DNA of 64,000 nt from Aurantiochytrium sp. KH105 (lineage: Eukaryota > Sar > Bigyra > Thraustochytrida > Thraustochytriidae): NCBI GenBank assembly GCA_003116975.1, contig BGKB01000099.1:1-64000 (forward strand), read 5' to 3'. The translations under genes and the position numbers were made by a program. Numbering within the stretch: position 1 is the first letter of the stretch; every line of letters starts with the position of its first letter. Shown one piece after another: positions 27,700-36,600 of the stretch. The notes below the pieces were generated by a model that was given only the letters and a program-made list of their open reading frames with translations, was not told the DNA's origin and did no database searches.

Positions 27700-28100
27700 G
27701 GTTTCGTGCTTTTGTGTTTCTGCTGCTACTGCTGCTGGTGTTGCTGCTGGTGTTGCTGCTGCTGCTTTTCCCTGCGCACGTCCGTCCAAACAAGATCATC
27801 ATCCCAATCGATCCAAAAAAAAGGTGCCGTCAGTCTACGCGTCCCTCCTTTGCTCCCGCTCGTCGCCCCGCTCAGCTCCGCCCGCGCGCGTCCGCGCCCG
27901 CGAAAGGGCGCTCGTCTCGGCGGCTCCCATCGTCGTCTTCATCATCGTCATCATCATCATCAACTTCCTCCTCCTCCTCTACCTCCTCCGCTCCGCGCAG
28001 ACGCTCGCGCCCGCGCGCCGCGCGTCCTGCGTCTTCCCCGCGCCCGCTCCGCGCCGCCTCCCGCTCGCCCGCGCCCGCGCGCACGTACGCTGCCCGGCCT

Positions 28101-28122
28101 GCTTGCTTGCTTGCTTGCTTGC
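28101..28122. repeat. (TTGC)5 microsatellite
   Basis: A short run of the same tetranucleotide unit that makes the large array at 20.8-21.3 kb. Confidence 0.85.
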
Positions 28123-28185
28123 TCTACTCTGCTCTGCTCTGCCGCTGCGTGTGGCTAGCTCGCCGCGCCGCCTGCAGCGCCTATA

Positions 28186-28264
28186 GCGCACTTGCGCGCG
28201 CCGCGGGCAAGTGCGCCATCGCGCTGTTTTTGCACTTGCGCCGCCGCCTTTGCCCACTTGCGCG
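28186..28264. promoter_or_regulatory. Cluster of four CACTTGC/GCAAGTG elements
   Basis: GCGCACTTGCGC at 28186-28197, GCAAGTGCGC at 28207-28216 (opposite strand), TGCACTTGCGCC at 28231-28242, and CCACTTGCGCG starting near 28254. The core CACTTG is an E-box-type hexamer. The first two form an inverted pair around a GC-rich centre. Regulatory function is inference. Confidence 0.55.
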
Positions 28265-28510
28265 TTCCTCCCCCGCCCGCCTGCAGGCCGTCACTCGCGC
28301 TGCAAAGTTATTATTTTATTATGATAAAGGCGCCGTGTGGAAGTAAGAATGATTTTTTGTTACAGTGGTTTCGTTTGGTTCTTTGAGAGCTTTTATATTG
28401 AGAGAACGCGAGGATGGAACACGTCTGTGGGGAAAGGAATGACCAGCAGGGCACTGCAAGATCCGAGCCGGCACTGATGCAGGGACTGGCAGTGGCAAAT
28501 GGCAATGGCG

Positions 28511-28550
28511 ACTCGAGGCGGCGCGAGGCGGCGCGAGGCGGCTGGAGGCG
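28511..28550. repeat. 10-bp tandem repeat GCGCGAGGCG, four units
   Basis: Four consecutive decamers, the two central ones identical and the outer two differing at two or three bases, lie between the divergent mitochondrial genes. The 10-bp period is close to one helical turn. Confidence 0.85.
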
Positions 28551-29251
28551 AGAAGAGATCACGCACGGCGTGAGAATTACCGCGCGTCTACCGTGCAGCT
28601 ATCTCCAATTTATTCGGCGGCGGGAAAAACCACTCCGAGTCTCGCTGGCAACGTCGAGGCCGCGGTCCACATCATCCACCTCATTCACTGCCGCTCGAAT
28701 CGCCTCGTCTCATACGCCAGCATAATCCACCTCCGACCAACCGAAACATGCCTCGCGCGCTCCGTGCTCCCTTCTGCGCCGCTCTCGCGCGGTGCGGGCG
28801 GACTCGGCCTTAGGCCTTACTCCTGATGCAGGAACCTTGGAGGAGGACTCTGGGTCGGGCGCGAAGAAGATAGGTCTGAGAGCCTCCATCTTAACGATGG
28901 CGCAGACCCCGAAAGGTACGTCCAGGCCGAGCCGCCTCGAGGCACGTCGAGGCGACCCGCGCCCGCGCAAAATGCCGGCGCGCGCGTCCTGCGTCGCGTG
29001 GCGAGGCGTCGCGTGGCGTTCGTGCGCGAGGAGGGAGGGAGGGTAGATGATGGCTGGGAGGAGGTGGCCGAGATGGCGAGGCTGAGACAGCGTCCGCCTC
29101 GCCGAATAGGCCGTCTCACTCAGCGCGGTCTGGCAGAGCGCGGGGCGCAGCAAAGCCGATAGACTGCGAGCACGGCCGACTGACGCGCGGGCATCGATCG
29201 CAGCGAAGGGAGCGAGGCGAAGGAGACGAACAGAGACGAGCTGCGAACACG

Positions 29252-30763
29252 ATGCTGGCCCGCCACGCCAAGGAGACGCGCCTGCGCGGGAGCGCCAGGA
29301 GGTTCCTGAGCAGCAGCCTCGGCTCACGGCTGATCAAGCTGCGCGACCAGGCGTACGTCAACGGGGAGTGGGTCTCTGGCGCAGACACCTTCGACGTGAC
29401 CGACCCCGGATCTGGAGAGCACATTTGCAAAGTGGCGGATCTGACCAAGGACGACGTGAGCAAGGCCGTGGATCACGCGTACGATGCCTTCCCCAAGTGG
29501 CGCGACACGCTCGCCAAAGAGCGGAGCGATATCCTCAGGCGCATGTACGAGCTGCACATGGAGCACATTGACGATCTGACCGAGCTCCTCTGCATGGAAA
29601 GCGGCAAGGCCCCCGCGGATGCCCGCGGCGAGATCATGTACGGCGCAAGCTTCCTCGAGTGGTTCTCCGAAGAGGCGCGCCGCATGTACGGTGACACCAT
29701 GCCCGACGCCGTGCCAGGTCGCCGCATCCTTACTTACCGCGAGCCCGTCGGCGTCTGCGGCCTCATTTGCCCGTGGAACTTCCCGAACGCCATGCTCACG
29801 CGCAAGATTGGCCCCGCGCTCGCCGCGGGCTGCACCGTGGTGTGCAAGCCGGCTTCGGAAACACCGCTCAGTGCGCTCGCCATTGCTGAGATCGCGGCCG
29901 AGGCTGGGGTCCCAGCAGGCGTTCTCAACGTCGTGACTTCGTCCAAGTCCTCGGACGTTGGCAAGGTTCTCACCAGCGATCATCGCGTGCGAAAGCTGTC
30001 ATTCACGGGATCCACCCGCATCGGAAAGCTGCTCTACTCGCAATGCGCAGACACGGTGAAGAAGGTCAGCCTCGAGCTTGGCGGTAACGCCCCCTTCATT
30101 GTCTTCGACGACGCCGACCTTGACCTCGCCGTGGAGCAGTTCATGGTTGCAAAGTGGCGGTCAAACTCCCAGGCTTGCGTGGCTGCCAACTTTATCTACG
30201 TGCAGAGCGGCGTCTACGACAAATTTGCAGAAATTGTCGCAGACCGCGTTTCCAAGATGAAGGTCGGGCACTTTTCCGAAAAGGATGTCGACTTTGGTCC
30301 TGTCATCAACAAGCCTGCTCTCGAGAAGATGCAGGATCTCGTCAAGGACGCCAAAGACAAGGGTGCCACCTGCAAGCTTGGCGGCAATGCCATGGATCGC
30401 CCGGGCTTCTTTTTCGAGCCCACTGTTATGACTGACGTGACGGACGAGATGCGCCTTGGACAGGAGGAAACCTTTGGACCCATTGCGCCTCTCATCAAGT
30501 TTGATACCGAAGAAGAGGTCCTCCGCCGCGCCAATGTGAGTCGGGCGGGCCTCGCAGCCTACTTTTTCACGAGTAACATGTCCCGCGCTTTCCGCGTCTC
30601 GCGCCTCCTTGAGAATGGCATGGTCGGCGTGAACACGGGGCTCGTCTCCAACACTGCTGCGCCCTTTGGTGGTGTCAAAGAGTCCGGCCTCGGACGCGAA
30701 GGCTCCAAGTATGGTCTTGACGACTACACCGAGATCAAGTATATTGCCTTTCAAGCCGAATAA
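29252..30763 (+). CDS. Mitochondrial succinate-semialdehyde dehydrogenase (ALDH5 family)
   Basis: A 503-residue NAD(P)-dependent aldehyde dehydrogenase. The first 25 residues (MLARHAKETRLRGSARRFLSS) are basic and Ser-rich with a final RRFLSS, a good mitochondrial presequence. Core motifs are VNGEWV, EPVGVCGLICPWNFP, GPALAAGCTVVCKPASETPLSALAI, LSFTGSTRIGK, LELGGNAPFIVFDDADLD with general base E275, and SQACVAANFIYV with nucleophile C309. The C-terminus has APFGGVKESGLGREGSKYGLDDYTEIKY. The block EEARRMYGDTMPDAVPGRR and overall pattern fit SSADH, which oxidises succinate semialdehyde to succinate in the GABA shunt, better than betaine-aldehyde or retinal dehydrogenases. Substrate is inference from family resemblance. 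The start ATG has A at -3. Codon use avoids TTA, CTA and TCA over much of the gene, suggesting good expression. Confidence 0.9.
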   Translation: MLARHAKETRLRGSARRFLSSSLGSRLIKLRDQAYVNGEWVSGADTFDVTDPGSGEHICKVADLTKDDVSKAVDHAYDAFPKWRDTLAKERSDILRRMYELHMEHIDDLTELLCMESGKAPADARGEIMYGASFLEWFSEEARRMYGDTMPDAVPGRRILTYREPVGVCGLICPWNFPNAMLTRKIGPALAAGCTVVCKPASETPLSALAIAEIAAEAGVPAGVLNVVTSSKSSDVGKVLTSDHRVRKLSFTGSTRIGKLLYSQCADTVKKVSLELGGNAPFIVFDDADLDLAVEQFMVAKWRSNSQACVAANFIYVQSGVYDKFAEIVADRVSKMKVGHFSEKDVDFGPVINKPALEKMQDLVKDAKDKGATCKLGGNAMDRPGFFFEPTVMTDVTDEMRLGQEETFGPIAPLIKFDTEEEVLRRANVSRAGLAAYFFTSNMSRAFRVSRLLENGMVGVNTGLVSNTAAPFGGVKESGLGREGSKYGLDDYTEIKYIAFQAE

Positions 30764-30986
30764 TGGAAGAAATGAATGCGCGTGTATCTCAGCAAGCTCT
30801 CGGAAGAGCTCGCACGCTCGCCCTACACGCAACGTTTAAAAAAATAACAAAACACGACAAAACAAAGAAATTGAAAAGTATGAAGCTCGCCCAACTTGAG
30901 CATTTCTTATGTTAGTACCGCAGCGGCACCAGTAGTTATTTATATACAATCGCCCACACGCCCGCCCATGGGGGCGCGCAGGTCTT

Positions 30987-32777
30987 TTACTTGTCAACGA
31001 TGGACCAGTCTGTAAAAACAGACTGCGCATCATTATTCGATGACTCCGCAGGCTGATTGCGGAGCTTAGGCAACATCTCAAGCAACGAGGTGCTCGTGAT
31101 GGTGTCCACGTCAGAGAAGATGCGCTGCAAGGCAGCGAGCTCCTCCTCCGTGACCAGTAGTGGGCCGTCCTTGCACATGATGGGACATGAGGCCTCCTCA
31201 CATGATCGGTGGACAGGCGGGAGAGCATATGACTCCACCTCGGCAGCCAGCATCGCAAGCAATGCGGTCACCTTCGAAAGATCAGGACGATCCACGTGGA
31301 ACCGAAACTGCTTGACGTGCTCGCCGAGGCCTGCTTCCTGCATCGCTCGCATCATGTAGCCGTCATCAAACGCACTTAGGAAGGACACGAAGAAACAGGT
31401 AGCACGAGGATTGATCTCACGCAGGTAGCGCTGGAAAAGTGGCGCAAAAGACTCACCTCCCCTGCATGGTGTGTTTTCCCCCTCATCCGTAACAACGATG
31501 AAAAGGTCGACCATGTCCTTCCGCAGATAATATGGCTCCAGCGCCGCCGCGGGCGAGGTGCAACCGCACGCTTGGATCTCATCTGCCACAAAGAGGACGT
31601 CGTCGACCGATCGAGGCTGAATGCTCGGGAGCACTTCCTCCCCTGTGAAGAAGTTGAGTCGACCATCGAGTGCGGAGCACACGATTGACCCGATGATGGT
31701 GGCGGACTTGACTGCGATGGCCATCGAAGATGAAGCATCACCAAGGACCGCTACGCGGGCATTGGTAGGAATGCTTACTTCACGAAGTCGCTTCGTGGCG
31801 ATCTTCCGGAGACCGGGTAGAAAGGCAAGATGCCGCTTCGTCTCGACGAAGGAGAGCATCCGCTCCATGAGCTTGCCAAAGCTGTCCCGGTTCTTCCCCG
31901 TGGCGTCGCGAATGTCCTCGCCCTTTTCTATGCGCTCCTTGACAATGACGTCAAGTCCGGGGCAGTCCAGTTCCTCATAAAACCAGATGATCTCCGAGAG
32001 AGGGATCACGCGCCCGAGCGCCAAGCGGGACTCGATGGTGAGATTTGCGGCCGAAGGCATAGTTCGGATGAACGAGTAGCAGGTTGCCAACTGTGGATGC
32101 GCCTCGAGAAGGGCAGAAATGTTGGACAAATCGCCTTCTTGCAGCTTGTGCACCAAGGAACCCTCGGGTGCAGTGCCTCCGAAGCAGACGGACAAAAAGT
32201 AGTCGAGCTGGAAGTCGGATGGTCGCAGATGCGCAAGGTCTGCGAGCTCCTTCCACGGCGAGAGGTCGAACTGCAGGATGAAGAACTCCAGGCGCTCAGG
32301 CGTGATTGCCTGGACCCACTTGCGCACGCGCTTCATGAGCGAGAGCGAAGCAGAGCCCTTCTGCAGCGTATCCGAGTGGATACGTACATTCTCCAGCTCA
32401 TTGCGACGTTGCTGTAGCACAGCAACCTTGCGACGCTTCTTCACCTGCTCCAGCTTGCGATCCAGTGCGCCAATCTGCCGCTCGACGTCGAGCATTTTCA
32501 CGAGATTGAGAATCTCGCCGAAGTTCATCTTCGGCATGAGCGCGTCCACCACGTCACGACGCTCGCCGCGCCAGCACAGAGCGCATGCGCGCACAATTGT
32601 GTTGGATGCAAGGTCGACGTCCTTGGCAGCGAGCCGCAGAACTTCGGCAGCGTAAGCGGACGGATCCGCCTCGTACGCCTTCGTGTGCTCCTCAAGAGAT
32701 GAAGAGGCCGACGTGAGGACCCTGTTGGCGATGCTCTTGCCCATCGCATAATTGTTCGACGCGAGCCGAGTGGTCAT
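30987..32777 (-). CDS. Ro60/TROVE-like protein with von Willebrand A domain
   Basis: A 596-residue protein. The N-terminal 330 residues are helical, with a basic coiled segment (LDRKLEQVKKRRKVAVLQQRRNE) and repeats of helix pairs. The C-terminal part is a vWA fold beginning NARVAVLGDASSSMAIAV. The MIDAS metal motif DxSxS is intact (D347, S349, S351), with a second acidic MIDAS loop in LFIVVTDEGENTP. The order helical N-domain plus vWA, and segments such as MVDLFIVVTDEGEN, resemble Ro60/TROVE proteins, which bind misfolded small RNAs and Y RNAs. RNA binding cannot be judged from the sequence; other vWA scaffolds are possible. The start is an ATG with A at -3. The gene is tandem with the HECT ligase upstream of it, 844 bp away. 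Confidence 0.65.
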   Translation of the reverse strand: MTTRLASNNYAMGKSIANRVLTSASSSLEEHTKAYEADPSAYAAEVLRLAAKDVDLASNTIVRACALCWRGERRDVVDALMPKMNFGEILNLVKMLDVERQIGALDRKLEQVKKRRKVAVLQQRRNELENVRIHSDTLQKGSASLSLMKRVRKWVQAITPERLEFFILQFDLSPWKELADLAHLRPSDFQLDYFLSVCFGGTAPEGSLVHKLQEGDLSNISALLEAHPQLATCYSFIRTMPSAANLTIESRLALGRVIPLSEIIWFYEELDCPGLDVIVKERIEKGEDIRDATGKNRDSFGKLMERMLSFVETKRHLAFLPGLRKIATKRLREVSIPTNARVAVLGDASSSMAIAVKSATIIGSIVCSALDGRLNFFTGEEVLPSIQPRSVDDVLFVADEIQACGCTSPAAALEPYYLRKDMVDLFIVVTDEGENTPCRGGESFAPLFQRYLREINPRATCFFVSFLSAFDDGYMMRAMQEAGLGEHVKQFRFHVDRPDLSKVTALLAMLAAEVESYALPPVHRSCEEASCPIMCKDGPLLVTEEELAALQRIFSDVDTITSTSLLEMLPKLRNQPAESSNNDAQSVFTDWSIVDK

Positions 32778-33620
32778 CCTGCTAGTTGTCGAGGATGGAC
32801 GGCTCTAGTGCGGTCGAAGCCTGTGGTTGTTGCTGAAAGGCCAAGGAAGCTCTGCGCAGTCCGTGCGTCTGGCTGCTTCTCGTCTCGGGGGCTGGTGGGG
32901 ATCTTGCTTGCCTTCGAGGTCGTCTCGAAGTTGTGGATTTGCTTTTCTTGCTTGCTTGCCGCTCGCGGCGCGAGGGCTTTTGCTGCGCCCGAGCTCTTCG
33001 CTACGTCGGCCTGATTAGGTCCGTGAACGGTCCCAGATCGTTCGCTCTTGCTGGTCCCATTCCCGTTAACGTGGCCCTTGCCCAATCATGATTGACTAGG
33101 ACTGACTTTGGCGTCGAGTTGCCGGTCAATGAAGACATCGGGCTGCCGGCCGGAACTGACCCGGAACCTCCAAAATGAGAGCGAGTGTGACTGGGACAGA
33201 CAGACACAGGGGATCAGACAGCCACGAGGGACAGACGATTTCTTCTGCCGCCATGGCCACTCGCAGAAGAAAGTGGTGCCACGAGCTTCGCAGAGGGCAA
33301 TTTCGAGGCGTGTACAATCAATATCGCGCAAGGTGTTGTGGTGGCTTCCACCGGGGAAAGATGAACGAGTGATGTGGCAGGGCAAGGAGAAAGATCCGGG
33401 ACGTGTCGTGGGTCTCGTGGAGAACGTTTCGCGTCTCCTTATGACAAACCTGGCATGGCGAACGTTGCTAGAGCGCGGCTTCTCCTGCGAACGATGCAGG
33501 AACGCGCGAGGCCGATCAGACCGCGCGCTTGAAATAGCGAGTGGCATTGATAGGCCTACTTCTTCTTTCTTTCTTTGTTATTATTATTATTACTGTTCTT
33601 TCTATTTCGTATACATACGT
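32778..33620. other. Spacer between HECT ligase and vWA genes
   Basis: This 843-bp spacer lies between two minus-strand genes. It holds the HECT 3' UTR (AT-rich end with TTATTATTATTATTA near 33580) and the vWA promoter. A plus-strand open frame of 319 codons (33108-34067) extends antisense into the HECT gene; it has no recognisable domain and was not called. Confidence 0.55.
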
Positions 33621-36600
33621 CTACGAGCGCGCATCTTCATGAATGCCACCAAGCTTGGCGTCCTGAAAGGCACCACTCTTGAACGTTTCGAGCATGTGCT
33701 GCCAGCTGTCATACTCGCGAGGCAAGTACAACGTCTTTGCACACGTCGTGGCCTTGGGCCGCAAATACGGGCGCATCTGAATGGCTTGCGGTTGCTCCAC
33801 CAAGTGATCGACGCAGAGAGGAGGCATCTTGGACAGCGGCTCGCGAACTGGCTCTTCATTGGCATCGCTTGCCCCGCTTTCACTTGGCGCCGCCGACACG
33901 CGCTGGATGCTATGGCCGGCCTTGAAGGCGCGCCGAATGTCCATCGGCACCGAAGCGTCAAAGGTCAGCGTCCAGGTGTCCGGGTCCCATTCAGCAATCT
34001 TAGCGCGTGCTTTAATGCTGCCAATTTCGTCACCGGGGAGGAACCAGTTCTTGCGCGAGGTCCCTGAGCTCTCGGCATGCTCGCGGCCAATAGCACTTGC
34101 ACGACGGCCATCCTCAGTACGAACAAGGCGCAGCGCACGCGTAGAGTACCACCAATCCGCTACACGGACACGTCCATCCACATTTGTAACCACAGCCACC
34201 TCGCCCGGCGTCAAAGGGCCGTCAGCGGCATCGTCAAAAGCGTGGTAGTCGGGTGATAGGGTCACGCTGTCGCCCACTTCAAAGCCGCGGTCCACTTCTG
34301 TCTGCACACGCAAGACAATCCCCGGGATGCGTTCCATCAGAGGCGGATACACCTTGATTTGAGGCAGGCCTGAAAGCGGAACGCGAGGTTGAGCCGTGAC
34401 AAAGCTCAAAAATTGCGCACGTTCACTCATGTTCATCTCCTTCAGGCATCGCACGAGCATCTGGATGGGCGGGCTCTGTCGTGTGTAACCCTGCATGGGG
34501 ACAATGCAGCCCAGCAAAGGATCTTCCTCCTTCCATAGAATTTCCTCCTTGCCGCAGAGCATGCGCCGCAACTCAGAATGCGAAAAGTTGAAAATAAGAG
34601 CATCGCGACCCGTTGTGCCCAGTACGTCGCGCAGGCCCTCGCAAAAGGAGTCCGCCTGACTGGCGACGCCATTACCAAGCCACCACGTCAGGACCAGCTG
34701 CAGATAGTCTCCGAGGTTGGCCGCGGTGACACGCCGCGTTGCGCCACCCGGCACGAGTTCGGTCGCAACCGCCAGCTCAGCACGACGCTTCTCGTCGCGT
34801 TCTGCACGCGCAAGTTTGATCTGCACGCGTGTCTTTTGCGAGGCCTTGATAGCTTTCCAGCGCTGCAACTTGGCATGCCCCGCAGCGCCAAGAGCTGCGT
34901 CAATCTCGCCTTGACTCTTGCCAAGCTTGCTAGCGCGCTCAGCATAAGCCACGAGCTCTGCGCTGCTTGCCCCCTTCCCAGGCACATCGAGCGTCTCAAA
35001 TGCAGAGGAAAGGTCGCGTGATGCGCCGCCGCCAGCCTCAATTGCTGCGGTTGCTGCGTCTGCTGCCACGCTGCTCGATGCTTTCGGCAAGGAACCCGAA
35101 CTTGCGGAAGACATCGACGTCGACTTTGCCGACGAGCTCGCGCCTGCAAAAGTTGAATGTTCGAGGACCCCGAGACGCTGCGCCGGGTCCACAAAGTACA
35201 GCTCAACAGCTTCGAGGAGCTCCTCGATAGCGCCCTTGTCGCCAGCCTCATGCAAGGCATAGAGACGCTGCACCAAACCGCCCGAGCTTTGTGCAGCGAT
35301 GTCGCCTCCCGTGCCTTCGTCGCCCAGACCAGCGCCGCCCTCGAACAGAGAGAGCGCGGAAATGGGCAAAAGCGCGTCGCGCATTCCACGTTGGCGCTGT
35401 TGAATAAGCATGAAGAATTCGGAGGACAGTGGCAAGGGGACATTCATGCCATCGAGAAGAGCTTTGGCCATGATACGGCCCAAGAAGCGGAAGCGACGCA
35501 GCACGCGCATGTTCTGCGTTCGCGCCGCGCGTAAAATCTCGTCAATGTTGTCTCGATTCGTGTCCACGTCATCGTCAAACTTGATAGACGCCTCATCTTC
35601 CTTGCCCTCGCTCAACTCCACCTTGGCAGAGAGTGTTTGCTCAGGCTTCACGACGTTGCTCTTGCTTAGATCCTCAACAGGCATGTCAGCTTGGTCCCCA
35701 GGCATATTCGAGGTGCCTGCGGCGCCAGCACTGCGTGAGAGGGAGGCCCCCTTGCTCGCGGGTAAGCGCGCATTCGTGACCACAGACAATGGCTGGAGTG
35801 CCACGGGATTGCCGCCGCTGCCGCCGTCCACCGACCCCATGGCTAATAAAGGTTGCGGGAACAGGCCCGTCGGCGCGAGCAAGTGAACCTCGCGGTCCGC
35901 CGAGTCTCCCCCGGCGTTCTCTTCGGCGTCCTTCTCCGCGCTTGCGTCAGTGGCATCTTCCTCCGCATCATCTCCATCAAATTTTGAAGACTCGCGCGCG
36001 GGCTTGTCGGCACCTGCAGGATTTGCCCACAAGGGAATGCGACGATTCTCGTCGAGCAGCTGCAGACGCTCCGAGACACTAGAGTAAAAGTCCACAGTCA
36101 CACCCTCGCCGGCGCCTGTCTCATCCAGGAACTGAACCACGAGCTCCGAGCGCTGGTGCATGTGTTGTTTCATAAGCAGCTCGGCGTCTCGAAGAAGTTC
36201 AGCCCGATTGACCTTGACGAGGTCCTGGTGCAGCTGACCAATGCAGTGCTCTTGCTCAATGGCCCGAATCTCGTCCTCGAGACGATCGCTCAGCTCTTGC
36301 AATTGCTCAAAACGAACCATGTCCGGTACGCCCTTAAACATTGCAGAAATCTCAAGCGTCACGTGCGCAAGCTGTTTCTTCTTGGCGTTGTAACCGGTGA
36401 TTTCATCTTGAAGCCACGCAACAGCGCGCGACACTCCCAACGCAGTTGTGCGAAAGTGCAATTCGCGCACGTTGCGTCGAAAGAGGAACGAGAATTCGCG
36501 AGGCATGAGAGCCACCCAACGGGGGAAGCAGCGCGTCGCGATGGCCAACGGATCAGATAGCTGATCAAGTAAAAGATCCGATAGCGTGTCGCTACGCCAC

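Larger units (their letters stand above)
27700..29251. promoter_or_regulatory. Divergent promoter region of two mitochondrial genes
   Basis: This 1.55-kb spacer lies between the NDUFA1-like gene (-) and SSADH (+). From left to right it holds a GCA/CTG-rich segment, strongly GC-rich DNA, a (TTGC)5 run at 28101-28122, four CACTTGC-type elements at 28186-28264, an AT-rich patch (28310-28330), a 10-bp tandem repeat (28511-28550), and GC-rich DNA before the SSADH start. The long Arg/Ala/Pro frames here look like composition artefacts. Confidence 0.5.

Noticed and set aside
33108-34067. 319-codon plus-strand frame over the HECT 3' end
   Set aside because: It is largely antisense to the catalytic end of the HECT gene, and its own part is poly-Tyr/Phe from an AT-rich 3' UTR.
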